64,000 nt of DNA from positions 16,125 through 80,124 of the forward strand of contig JBFLVJ010000006.1 of the NCBI GenBank assembly GCA_040758595.1, given 5' to 3'. Of this stretch, positions 41,179 to 49,075 are shown in pieces. The DNA comes from Bilamarchaeum sp040758595 (lineage in GTDB: Archaea; Micrarchaeota; Micrarchaeia; Anstonellales; Bilamarchaeaceae). The notes beneath the pieces were generated by a model. It saw only the letters and a list, made by a program, of their open reading frames with translations, made no database searches and was not told the DNA's origin. The position numbers and the translations under genes are program-made. Positions within the stretch are counted from its first letter, which is position 1; each line of letters starts with the position of its first letter.

Positions 41179-41188
41179 TTTTAAATCT
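41179..41188 (+). promoter_or_regulatory. TATA-like box for hppA
   Basis: GTTTTTAAAT precedes the hppA ATG by about 155 bases. Placing transcription start about 25 bases on gives a leader of around 130 bases, unusually long for this window where most genes appear leaderless. Confidence 0.45.
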
Positions 41189-41206
41189 TATCATCATCTA
41201 TTTCAA

Positions 41207-41338
41207 GGCTGACCCCGACCGGCTCAGACAATCACAACCGAAAGCCATCCTAAGACCGGTGCATCCGAATCGTCGGATGCATCTGTAGCGGGTCGCCTCG
41301 GAGGGTAACCGAGCGGAGTCAGATATGTCAAAGGTGAA
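41207..41338 (+). ncRNA. structured 5' leader of hppA (riboswitch-like candidate)
   Basis: The predicted leader can fold into several helices: TGCATCCGA (41260-41268) with TCGGATGCA (41273-41281) around ATCG, extendable to about 11 pairs; CTCGG (41297-41301) with CCGAG (41309-41313); GGCT with AGCC (41221-41224, 41243-41246); and two alternative long-range closings that share bases, CTGAC (41209-41213) with GTCAG (41318-41322), or GACCC (41211-41215) with GGGTC (41290-41294). Mutually exclusive pairings are a hallmark of regulatory leaders. It matches no riboswitch consensus I know, including TPP and fluoride. Confidence 0.4.
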
Positions 41339-43345
41339 ATGATGGAAGCAGTTCTATTGGCTTTAGGAGCGGGTGTGCTCACCCTCCTCTATGCGGCATT
41401 CATCGCATGGAAGGTGTCGAGCGCCCCTGCCGGGACCGACAAGATGCAGGACATAGCGAAGGCCATACAGGAAGGCGCGAACGCCTTCCTTATGAGGCAG
41501 TACAAGACGCTTGCCCCCATCGTGCTCGTGCTCTTGGCACTGATATCTATCGGTATCGGCGAAGAGGCCGGCATGCAGACCGCGCTCGCTTTCCTCGGCG
41601 GCGTGCTCTCATCCGCTCTCGCCGGCTATATAGGCATGCAGGTTTCGGTCCGCGCGAACGTGCGCGTGGCCGAGGCGGCCAAGAAAGGCCTCCAGCCTGC
41701 GTTCGGCCTCTCGTTCAACGGCGGAGCCGTCACGGGCATGGCCCTCGCGGGCCTCGGCCTCGTCGGCGTCGGCGGCCTCTACATGGCATTCGGCTCGCTC
41801 GCCCCGCTCATCGGCTACGGCTTCGGTGCATCCCTGATGTCGCTGTTCGCCCGTGTCGGCGGAGGCATCTACACCAAGGCGGCCGACGTGGGCGCAGATC
41901 TGGTGGGCAAGATAGAGAAAGGCATCCCGGAGGACGACCCGCGCAACCCTGCGGTCATAGCAGACAACGTGGGAGACAATGTGGGCGACTGCGCCGGCAT
42001 GGCGGCGGACGTCTTCGAGTCGTTCGTGGTGACCGTTATAGCGGCCATGCTCATCGGCCTGACGTTCGCCGTATCCAGCCCGCTGGTGCAGGTGCCGCTC
42101 GGCATAGCATCCCTGGGCGTGATAGCGAGCATACTCGGATCGCTGTTCGTTAGCGTGAAGGACAAAGAGAGAATAATGAATGGGTTCTACAAGGGCGTCC
42201 TCGTCAGCGCGGTGCTGATGCTGGTGTTCTCGTACTTCTACCTGAACAACCTCTCAGGCCTCGAGATGAATCCGATGTCGCTCTTCGTGACCGTCATCAT
42301 GGGCGTGATCGTGACCATGCTGCTGTTCATCATCAGCGAGTACTACACGGCCACCGAATACCGTCCGGTCCGTGACGTCGCCAAAGCCGCGACCACCGGC
42401 GCGGGCACCAACCTCATACAAGGGCTGGCGGTAGGCATGGAAGCTACCGCGCTTCCGACCGTGGTGATACTCGCCGCGATCATAGTGTCGTTCATGGTGG
42501 CAGGCCTCTATGGAGTCGCACTGGCCGCTGCGGCGATGCTTTCGCTGAGCGCGATAATCATCGCCATAGACGCCTACGGCCCGATAACCGACAACGCGGG
42601 AGGCATCGCCGAGATGGCCGGCCTTCCGGCGGCTGTGCGGAAGGTGACCGACGCGCTGGACGCGGTCGGCAACACCACCAAGGCGACCACCAAAGGGTTC
42701 GCCATCGGAGGCGCCGCTCTTGGCGCGCTGGCGCTCTTCGTGGCATATGCCGAGGAGACGCACCTGGAGAGCATAAATCTGCTGTCCACCCCGGTGGTGG
42801 TGGGTCTCTTCGTGGGCGCGCTCCTGCCGTTCCTGTTCTCTAGCCTGCTCATGCTGGCTGTGGGCAGGGCGGCCTTCCAGATAGTGGAAGAGGTGCGCAG
42901 GCAGTTCAAGGAGATAAAGGGCCTCATGGAGGGCAAGGGGAGGGCCGACTACGCCAAGTGCGTGGACATCTCGGCCGCGACCGCGCTCCGAGAGCTCGCG
43001 CTCCCCGGCGCCATCGCGGTCCTGACGCCGCTGGTCGTGGGTTTCGTGTTCGGACCGGCGGCCCTCGGCGGTCTTCTCGCAGGCGTCATAGCCAGCGGGC
43101 TTATGCTCGCATTGACCATGACCACCGCGGGCGCGGCCTGGGATAACGCCAAGAAGTATATCGAGGAAGGCAACTACGGAGGCAAGGGCGGAGAGCCCCA
43201 CAAAGCGGCCGTGGTCGGAGACACCGTCGGAGATCCCCTCAAGGACACCGCGGGCCCTGCCCTGAACGCCCTGATAAAGGTCGTGAACACCGTCTCTCTG
43301 GTGTTCGCGGGCCTCATCGTGGCCAAGAGCCTGAACATAATCTGA
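41339..43345 (+). CDS. hppA: membrane-bound proton-pumping pyrophosphatase, K+-independent type
   Basis: The 668-residue polytopic protein hydrolyses pyrophosphate and pumps ions across the membrane. Catalytic loops are intact: GGGIYTKAADVGADLVGKIE, EDDPRNPAVIADNVGDNVGD, DAYGPITDNAGGIAEM and GEPHKAAVVGDTVGDPLKDT. The cation-determining position reads GNTTKATTKGFAIG, with lysine after GNTT; in characterised enzymes this lysine replaces the K+ requirement seen with alanine, which points to a K+-independent H+ pump. The enzyme would recycle pyrophosphate made by biosynthesis. A long structured leader precedes it and a T-run follows. Confidence 0.96.
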   Translation: MMEAVLLALGAGVLTLLYAAFIAWKVSSAPAGTDKMQDIAKAIQEGANAFLMRQYKTLAPIVLVLLALISIGIGEEAGMQTALAFLGGVLSSALAGYIGMQVSVRANVRVAEAAKKGLQPAFGLSFNGGAVTGMALAGLGLVGVGGLYMAFGSLAPLIGYGFGASLMSLFARVGGGIYTKAADVGADLVGKIEKGIPEDDPRNPAVIADNVGDNVGDCAGMAADVFESFVVTVIAAMLIGLTFAVSSPLVQVPLGIASLGVIASILGSLFVSVKDKERIMNGFYKGVLVSAVLMLVFSYFYLNNLSGLEMNPMSLFVTVIMGVIVTMLLFIISEYYTATEYRPVRDVAKAATTGAGTNLIQGLAVGMEATALPTVVILAAIIVSFMVAGLYGVALAAAAMLSLSAIIIAIDAYGPITDNAGGIAEMAGLPAAVRKVTDALDAVGNTTKATTKGFAIGGAALGALALFVAYAEETHLESINLLSTPVVVGLFVGALLPFLFSSLLMLAVGRAAFQIVEEVRRQFKEIKGLMEGKGRADYAKCVDISAATALRELALPGAIAVLTPLVVGFVFGPAALGGLLAGVIASGLMLALTMTTAGAAWDNAKKYIEEGNYGGKGGEPHKAAVVGDTVGDPLKDTAGPALNALIKVVNTVSLVFAGLIVAKSLNII

Positions 43346-43664
43346 TTCTTTCTTTTTTACCCCTCTTTTTACTTGCGGATGAGTTCTGCAATCTTTCGAA
43401 ACCGGTCTTTTCGGCGATATCTGGGGCGGTCATGCCCTCGTTGTCGGCGAGATTCCGGTCGGGCGTGTACCTCAACAGATACTTCGCCGTGTTGATGAGC
43501 GCTTCTTCCTTGCTATCAGCTGGATTGAACGTATCAAAGACGATGGCGACGTTTGCCCTGGATGCGGCCGCGACACGCATCACCGGCGTTCGGCTCAAGA
43601 GTTGTGCAACGCCCTCATTATGCGATACTGTATCAGCTTCAAAAACGTTCCTTGACATAGCCAT
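43314..43664 (-). CDS. small protein with one ankyrin-like repeat
   Basis: The 116-residue frame contains NTAKYLLRYTPDRNLADNEG and MTAPDIAEKTGFERL, which fit an ankyrin repeat pair (G-x-T-A-x-D-x-A). The rest is unfamiliar. Its C-terminal tail KKRGKKERIRLCSGSWPR is encoded opposite the hppA terminator and the last 32 bases of hppA, so the genuine stop may be misleading but the frame is open there. The start is only six bases from the divergent methyltransferase ATG. Possibly a remnant of a longer ankyrin gene. Confidence 0.55.
   Translation of the reverse strand: MAMSRNVFEADTVSHNEGVAQLLSRTPVMRVAAASRANVAIVFDTFNPADSKEEALINTAKYLLRYTPDRNLADNEGMTAPDIAEKTGFERLQNSSASKKRGKKERIRLCSGSWPR
43346..43373 (+). 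terminator. T-rich terminator after hppA
   Basis: TTCTTTCTTTTTTACCCC then TCTTTTTAC follow directly after the hppA stop codon, a typical archaeal oligo-T terminator. The opposite strand of this tract is read as the Lys/Arg-rich tail of the antisense gene. Confidence 0.6.
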
Positions 43665-43670
43665 CCAGCT

Positions 43671-44228
43671 ATGGAATCGCCAGACACCCCGTGGGCCAGG
43701 AGCATCGATGGCAGGGTGAAGAAGAAAGCCGTGCCAAGCCCTAGCCGCGCGGCCGTCTTTTTCTTAGGCTTCCTGAGATTGAGAGGCATATCGCAGGGGA
43801 GGCTGGTGGACATCGGCTGCGGCAACGGCCGGAACGCGGTCTATTTCGCCGAGAACGGTTTCGAGGTGCATGCGGTGGACCGTTCCGATGAAGTACTAAA
43901 GGACCTGGATTTGCACGGCGTGATGCCGCACTGCCACAGCGTGGCGGACTACTGGCTTTTCGAGGACGGTTTCTTCGATTTGGCGATGGATGTCCTCTGC
44001 TATTCGGAGCAGGATGCGCCCGGCTACCGCGAGAGGTACGTGGCCGAGCTGAAGCGGGTGTTGAAGCCCGGGAGCTATGTGCTGCTCAGCGTGCCTAAAG
44101 GCTACACGGAAGCGAGGGTGAAAAAGGAGTTCTCGGGCTTTGCTGTCATGTCTTCTGAAGAGAGCGAGGACAGGGTGTTCGGAAAAAAACTGAAGGTACT
44201 CAATATCATCCTAGGAAAGAAAATCTGA
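43671..44228 (+). CDS. class I SAM-dependent methyltransferase
   Basis: The 185-residue protein has the SAM-binding motif LVDIGCGNGRNAVYFAENG (near residue 45), an acidic strand end HAVDRS, a post-motif FDLAMDVLC and the later ELKRVLKPGSYVLLSVP. This is the methyltransferase type 11 pattern. The substrate is unknown; the N-terminal part (ARSIDGRVKKKAV) is basic. It is followed by a structured element, not by another same-strand gene. Confidence 0.85.
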   Translation: MESPDTPWARSIDGRVKKKAVPSPSRAAVFFLGFLRLRGISQGRLVDIGCGNGRNAVYFAENGFEVHAVDRSDEVLKDLDLHGVMPHCHSVADYWLFEDGFFDLAMDVLCYSEQDAPGYRERYVAELKRVLKPGSYVLLSVPKGYTEARVKKEFSGFAVMSSEESEDRVFGKKLKVLNIILGKKI

Positions 44229-44230
44229 GC

Positions 44231-44247
44231 AATAAAAATAAAAAGAA
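44231..44247 (-). terminator. T-rich tract ending the minus-strand structured element
   Basis: On the minus strand the structured element is followed by CTTCTTTTTATTTTTATT, a good archaeal terminator for the transcript that includes the AT-rich gene or a separate small RNA. Confidence 0.5.
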
Positions 44248-44382
44248 GCCGCGCGCATGATACGTCCGTGTACTTTGGTTCCGTACCAAGTCCCATCCCT
44301 TCAACGATGGGTGGGATTTTAAGTGGAGGTGGCATCCCATATGCCACCAACATTCCACTTACGGACCTTGTATTCACGCGGC
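44248..44382 (-). ncRNA. 135-base multi-hairpin element (RNA or mobile-element end)
   Basis: Outer arms GCCGCG (44248-44253) with CGCGGC (44377-44382) and GTCCGT (44264-44269) with ACGGAC (44361-44366) close a loop containing three hairpins: TTGGT/ACCAA (44275-44289), CCCATC/GATGGG (44292-44311), and a 15-pair bulged stem AAGTGGAGGTGGCAT with ATGCCACC and TCCACTT (44321-44360). The right arm overlaps the stop codon of the AT-rich gene. The CCCATC-CTTCAAC-GATGGG hairpin recalls the ends of IS200/IS605 elements. No transposase is nearby. Either a structured RNA or a MITE-like remnant. Confidence 0.45.
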
Positions 44383-45150
44383 CTCTTTTAACATCCTTTT
44401 AACTAAGGTCGATCCTAAAATCTCCTTTGCACCCTCCAAGTCCTCGGAACTCTCTATTGGAAATTCAAAGTTCATCCCCTTACCCTTCAAGGAGAACATG
44501 AGTTGTGCGCCCTCTATTTTCTTCTGCTCGTTCGTGTTCTTGGTTTCGACTGTTTCCTCTGCTTCTAATTTTGGTTCGGTGACTTCTTCAGTTAGTATCA
44601 ATTTGTTCCCGTCAGCACTGCCAAGACCACTCTTCACTAGCATATCCCTTAGGAATTCGGCACCCGTTGTGTAAGATGTGGCCTTCTTGCCTTCGTTATG
44701 GGTTCTAAGGAAGTCTTTCAGCTCAACAAGCGTTATGGCGCGTCGTTGTCCTCCTTCAAATTTTTCCTTTTTTAAGCCCACATAAATGTCCTGTGTTTTC
44801 AAGACTTCTCTAAAAAGCCCTAGTGCTTCCTGCTCTCTATTGTCTTCCAGCAAAAAAATCATCTCTTGCGCTTTCTTGTCATCCTTCACCTGCCATCTCT
44901 GGAGCGTCTCAATTGCACCACCGACCTCAGTCTTAACGCGTTTCTCTTCGACAATGCCGAGGTATCTTAAATATGAAAGAATCCGAGAAAGAAAGTCGCC
45001 ATTGGATGAAGGCGGGTTGTGGTCTAGTAGGTCCTTTACAGTAAATGTCCTTCCCGTCCTAGCTATGGTTTTACACACATCCCAGATTTTATCGAATGTA
45101 ATTGAGCCATGGCTTGGCAATTTTATGTCATATTGTTTGTTTTCCTCCAT
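44374..45150 (-). CDS. AT-rich, probably acquired protein with winged-helix-like N-terminus
   Basis: The 258-residue protein is encoded in DNA visibly richer in A+T than its neighbours, which suggests transfer. The N-terminal part (GSITFDKIWDVCKTIARTGR then TFTVKDLLDHNPPSSNGDFL, SRILSYLRYLGIVEEKR) looks like a winged helix of the kind found in DUF5343-like proteins. A Glu/Lys-rich linker near 190-215 precedes a C-terminal segment (FSLKGKGMNFEFPIESSEDL). A GGTGGG Shine-Dalgarno-like sequence precedes the ATG. Such proteins are often linked to mobile DNA or defence, but function here is unknown. Confidence 0.65.
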   Translation of the reverse strand: MEENKQYDIKLPSHGSITFDKIWDVCKTIARTGRTFTVKDLLDHNPPSSNGDFLSRILSYLRYLGIVEEKRVKTEVGGAIETLQRWQVKDDKKAQEMIFLLEDNREQEALGLFREVLKTQDIYVGLKKEKFEGGQRRAITLVELKDFLRTHNEGKKATSYTTGAEFLRDMLVKSGLGSADGNKLILTEEVTEPKLEAEETVETKNTNEQKKIEGAQLMFSLKGKGMNFEFPIESSEDLEGAKEILGSTLVKRMLKEAA

Positions 45151-45293
45151 TTTCCCACCTCAAAATGATTTCTTTAGGGATACAGTTTTTAAAGGTTCCT
45201 GAAATTTGTCAATTTAGACCCTAATTATGTTCATCTCTAACCAAAAAAAGCAACTATAACCCCAAAAAAATTGCAAACGAAACCCATATTGTT
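45151..45293. other. AT-rich intergenic region
   Basis: The region between the acquired gene and the double-AAA gene is AT-rich with several A-runs (CCAAAAAAAGC, CCCCAAAAAAATTGC), which on the minus strand are T-runs suited to ending the AAA gene transcript. A TATA-like CTTTAAAAACT (minus, about 45189-45199) could drive the acquired gene. I see no further gene. Confidence 0.4.
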
Positions 45294-47987
45294 TTATCTC
45301 CTCTCGCCGTACGCTTTCAGGAATCTCCTATACTCATCGAGCAGATCCTCTGTGACCGAGGGTCTCCTGGTTTTTATGACTTCCATCACGGTCTCGGTGG
45401 TGACATTCTCCGGCTTCTTCTCCAGCTTCGCCCTTAGCGCCCTCATCTTCGCGCTCTGGCAGACCTCGGCGATGTCCGCGCCCGTGAAACCATCGGTCGC
45501 ATCGGCCAGCGTCTTGAGGTCGATCCCCTCGGCGAACCTGCCCAGGTGTATCTTGAATATCGCACGCCTTCCCATCGGGCCCGGGGGCGGGATGTAGAAT
45601 ATCTTGTCGAACCTGCCCGGCCTCATTATGGCGGCGTCCATGAGCGCCGGCTTGTTGGTGGCGGCTATCACCACCACGCCTTTCTGTCCCTTGACCCCGT
45701 CCATCTCGGTGAGGAACTGGCCGATTATCTCTGACGAGCCGCCAACGCCCCTCGCCGGAGCGAAGGTCTCGATCTCATCCACGAATATGATGCCGGGCGG
45801 GTTCTCGCGCGCGCGGTTGAACGCGTCCTTGATGACTCCCACCGCCTGGGTGAATCCCTTCTTCATCACTTCGGCCGCGCTGAGCGACTGGAACGATGCA
45901 TTGAGCTCGCTCGCAGCGGCTTTGACTATGAGCGTCTTTCCGGTGCCTGGCGGGCCGAAGAGCAGGATGCCCTTGCTGGGCTTGACCTTGAACTCCTTCA
46001 TCTCTTCTTCGTGGAGCAGCGGGAGCTCTATTGCTTCGAGGAGCGCGCGCTTCACATCATCCAGCCCGGCGACATCCTCCCATCTGACCGCGCTCTCTTT
46101 CTCCTCGGCCTCTTGGGCCGGCTTCTCCTTGCCGACTCGGCGCTCGAAGTCGAGCCTGAACTGCTCGTACATATCCAACTGGGCGAGGCCCGTGCTCGGC
46201 TTCACGTTCTCCACTATGCGCATGAAATGCGCCATCGAGAGCGGGACGACCTTGCCGGTCTTGGTGGCCTCTTTCGCCGCGAGCCTCTTGGCCTCGGTGA
46301 CCACGTTCTTTATGTCGGCGCCGGAGAACCTCTCTGTCTTCCTCACCAGCCTGTCGAAATCCACGTCATCCGCGAGCGGGAGGCCTCTGGAACTGACCTC
46401 GAATATCGCCTTCCTCGCCTCGGGGTCCGGAAGGTGCATGTAGATTATCTTGTCGAGCCTCCCCGGCCTCAGCATCGCAGGATCCAATTCATCCGGCCGG
46501 TTGGTGGCCCCGACTATCATGACGGTCTTCTCTGATTTGCTCGCCCCGTCTATCTGCTGGAGGAGTTCGCTGAGGACGCGCTGCCCGACTTCGTCCAGGC
46601 TGTCCGCGCTCCTTTTCTTGGCGACAGCGTCTATCTCGTCGAAGAACAGCACGGTCGGCGCGTTCTTCCGCGCGTTGTCGAAGACCTCCTTGACGTTCTT
46701 TTCTGATTCGCCATACCACTGGGAGAGTATCTGCGAGCATCTCACTTCTATGAAATTGTACTTGAGCTCCTTGGCAAGAGCCCTCATGAGCATGGTCTTA
46801 CCGGTGCCTGGCGGGCCGAAGAGCAGGATGCCGGTCGGCGGCCTGATGCCGTATGCGAAGGCTATCTCCTTCTTCTCCAGCGGCATGATGATGGCATCGC
46901 GGAGCTCGGACTTGACATCCTCATATCCGCCCACATCGGCCATCGACTTCTCCGAGCCGCCCAGCGACATGTCGCTCATGCCGAACTTGCCGTACGATCT
47001 CATCTTCTCCCGGCGCTCTATCTCGGATTCCCGGCTGATGCTGACCTTGAAGTGCTCGAGCGCCCCCAGCGCCACGATTGCAGCCACCAACCCCCCGGCG
47101 AACTCCATCTGGAGCGGTGTCCTGTATATCGTGCCTATCATGTAATATACCGGTAGCAACAGCAGCAGGGAGAGCGAAGCTATGAGCTGCGGCCTCTTCT
47201 TTATCCTGGGCGGGAGGTATCCGAGCAGGAAGAGGGCTGCGCCCCAGCCTATCAGCTGGAGGGCCATCGAGTCCTGTGTCAGGAGGAAGATGACGTTGTC
47301 CACTATCCAGCCGATGGAGCCCCAGATATTCGTCACGCTCGCGAACAGCCTGCCGACGCCATCTATCAGTCCCGGGACCAGCGAGCCGATGTCTGCTGCG
47401 CTTTTGCTGAAAAGCAGCTCCGCCTTTCCGGGCCGGTAGAGCTCCATCTTGAGCGGGAGGTATGCGGTGTTCTGGACAAGCCAGATCGATGACAATAGGA
47501 GTATTAGCGTCACTGACGAGAGCGATATGGCAAGGCTGCGCCTGGAGCCGAAATGCAATGCGCCGATCGACATCCCGATTATGGATGCCCATCCGAGGAA
47601 GGGGATCCCTCCGAACGCGAAGGGGGATAATATGAATATCTCCAGCGCGGCGATGAGCAGCCAGTCCTCGAATGCCTGGAAGAGCACAAGGACCAGCACC
47701 AGCAGGTAGAACCAGGCGAAGACCGGGGACTGGTATATGACTGCCAGCAATCCCAGCACCACCCCGAGGATCAATCCTATGGGCGGGTTCTTGAAGCCCA
47801 CCGCGCCGCAGGCGGCCGCGAGCAGGACAACGAGGAAAATAGGATAATACGGGATGCTGCCCAGGAGCATCAAAGCCCCGAGGAATATCAGGACGCCTCC
47901 CCAGAGCGATTCGTTCTGCCTGGCCAGTGTCAGATAAGCCCCCACTTTCTGGGCGGCCATGGATTTCTGTAGTCCCTGCTGCGCCAT
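45294..47987 (-). CDS. membrane-anchored double AAA+ ATPase (CDC48-like modules)
   Basis: The 897-residue protein has about 300 N-terminal residues with eight or more hydrophobic segments (for example GGVLIFLGALMLLGSIPYY, FLVVLLAAACGAVGF), then two complete AAA+ modules. Module 1 has LLFGPPGTGKT (near 392), VLFFDEIDAVAKK and ATNRPDELDPAMLRPGRLD; module 2 has LLFGPPGTGKT (near 675), GIIFVDEIETFAP and ATNKPALMDAAIMRPGRFD. Modules resemble CDC48/p97 D1-D2 but the N-domain is replaced by a membrane part and there is no protease domain, unlike FtsH or archaeal Lon. It probably extracts or remodels membrane proteins. TATA-like TTTAAAAAC lies about 26 bases before ATG 47987. Confidence 0.9.
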   Translation of the reverse strand: MAQQGLQKSMAAQKVGAYLTLARQNESLWGGVLIFLGALMLLGSIPYYPIFLVVLLAAACGAVGFKNPPIGLILGVVLGLLAVIYQSPVFAWFYLLVLVLVLFQAFEDWLLIAALEIFILSPFAFGGIPFLGWASIIGMSIGALHFGSRRSLAISLSSVTLILLLSSIWLVQNTAYLPLKMELYRPGKAELLFSKSAADIGSLVPGLIDGVGRLFASVTNIWGSIGWIVDNVIFLLTQDSMALQLIGWGAALFLLGYLPPRIKKRPQLIASLSLLLLLPVYYMIGTIYRTPLQMEFAGGLVAAIVALGALEHFKVSISRESEIERREKMRSYGKFGMSDMSLGGSEKSMADVGGYEDVKSELRDAIIMPLEKKEIAFAYGIRPPTGILLFGPPGTGKTMLMRALAKELKYNFIEVRCSQILSQWYGESEKNVKEVFDNARKNAPTVLFFDEIDAVAKKRSADSLDEVGQRVLSELLQQIDGASKSEKTVMIVGATNRPDELDPAMLRPGRLDKIIYMHLPDPEARKAIFEVSSRGLPLADDVDFDRLVRKTERFSGADIKNVVTEAKRLAAKEATKTGKVVPLSMAHFMRIVENVKPSTGLAQLDMYEQFRLDFERRVGKEKPAQEAEEKESAVRWEDVAGLDDVKRALLEAIELPLLHEEEMKEFKVKPSKGILLFGPPGTGKTLIVKAAASELNASFQSLSAAEVMKKGFTQAVGVIKDAFNRARENPPGIIFVDEIETFAPARGVGGSSEIIGQFLTEMDGVKGQKGVVVIAATNKPALMDAAIMRPGRFDKIFYIPPPGPMGRRAIFKIHLGRFAEGIDLKTLADATDGFTGADIAEVCQSAKMRALRAKLEKKPENVTTETVMEVIKTRRPSVTEDLLDEYRRFLKAYGERR

Positions 47988-48025
47988 GGCACACACTCGG
48001 TCTTTTTGTTTTTAAACCAGACGCT

Positions 48026-49075
48026 CTAGGGGGACATCCTGGTTATCGCATCCATGAGGGCGTCTTCAGGCTGGTTGACGCATATCCTGATGAAGTCGGT
48101 GTAGCCGCCGAAAGAGCTTCCTGGCGAGACCACGATGCCTTCTTTCTCCATGAGCTCCGTTGCGTACTTCTCAGAGTCCTTGATGCCATCATGGGTCGCG
48201 AAGATGTAGATGCCTGCCTCGGGCTTCGCGAACCTGAATCCGTTTTCAGAGAGGGCTTTGGCTGCCACGGCGGAGCGGGATCTCCACACCTTCAGGTTCC
48301 CGGCGATTATCCCCTTCTCGTTCTCCAGGCAGGCGATGCCGGCCTTCTGCACGAACGGCGCGGTGCATGTCGCGGTGATTTGCAGGAACGCCGTGAGCTT
48401 CTCTGCGATATGTTCTGGCACGACAGCATACCCGAGCCTCCATCCTTCCATGTTGAATTCCTTGGAGAACGAGCGCACGCGGATAGCGCCTTCGTAGCGG
48501 GGCAGCTTATCGAACGCGAGGGCTTTGTAGGCCTCATCGAGCAGCAGGAACGAATTCTCTTCCTGGCACCGTCCGATGGCTTCCTGCACCAGTTTCTCAT
48601 CATAGATCGTGCTGGTCGGATTGAGCGGATTGCAGATTATCGTCAGCTTGTTGCCATCAATATCGGCCGGATCGAACGCCCAGCCATCTTCCATAGAGCT
48701 CTCAGGCGCTTTGGCCTCCAGGCCCAGCTGCCTGGCCGCCAGCTCGTACATGGGCCAGTAGGGGGAGGGGAACGATATGGCGTCCCCTTGTTTGCAGAGC
48801 ATGCTCATCAATCCGTAGATGAGCAGTTTGGATCCAGGCCCGACGACCACTTCGGAAGGCTCGCAACCCTCCCGCTTGGCGATGGCCTCGCGCAAACCGG
48901 GCAGCCCAGCCGCCGGGCAGTATCCTGCTCTCTCCTCTTCTAGGCTGGCGAGCGCGGCTTCTATCGCGCACTGCGGGGTGGGCAGGTTGGTGTCGCCCAC
49001 GTTCAGTCTCACTATCTTTTTGCCCGCCTTCTCGAGAGCGAGCGCCCTCTCTGCCAGGCCGTAGAAACCTTTCAT
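48026..49075 (-). CDS. class I/II PLP-dependent aminotransferase, probably aromatic
   Basis: The 349-residue enzyme has CNPLNPTSTIYDEK, LLLDEAYKALAFD, the PLP lysine motif VRSFSKEFNMEGWRLGYAV and C-terminal FIRICVNQPE with the substrate arginine. It is the last gene of the aromatic amino-acid operon; its ATG directly follows the TAG of tyrA. It therefore most likely converts phenylpyruvate and hydroxyphenylpyruvate to phenylalanine and tyrosine. Length is somewhat short against 380-400, mainly at the N-terminus. Confidence 0.9.
   Translation of the reverse strand: MKGFYGLAERALALEKAGKKIVRLNVGDTNLPTPQCAIEAALASLEEERAGYCPAAGLPGLREAIAKREGCEPSEVVVGPGSKLLIYGLMSMLCKQGDAISFPSPYWPMYELAARQLGLEAKAPESSMEDGWAFDPADIDGNKLTIICNPLNPTSTIYDEKLVQEAIGRCQEENSFLLLDEAYKALAFDKLPRYEGAIRVRSFSKEFNMEGWRLGYAVVPEHIAEKLTAFLQITATCTAPFVQKAGIACLENEKGIIAGNLKVWRSRSAVAAKALSENGFRFAKPEAGIYIFATHDGIKDSEKYATELMEKEGIVVSPGSSFGGYTDFIRICVNQPEDALMDAITRMSP

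Noticed and set aside
41250..41300. tRNA-like fragment near the strong hairpin before hppA
   Set aside because: No T-loop consensus, no anticodon arm spacing and no acceptor pairing.
41207..41338. Known riboswitch classes (TPP, fluoride, c-di-GMP) for the hppA leader
   Set aside because: Core consensus sequences of these classes are not found; only a general structured leader can be claimed.
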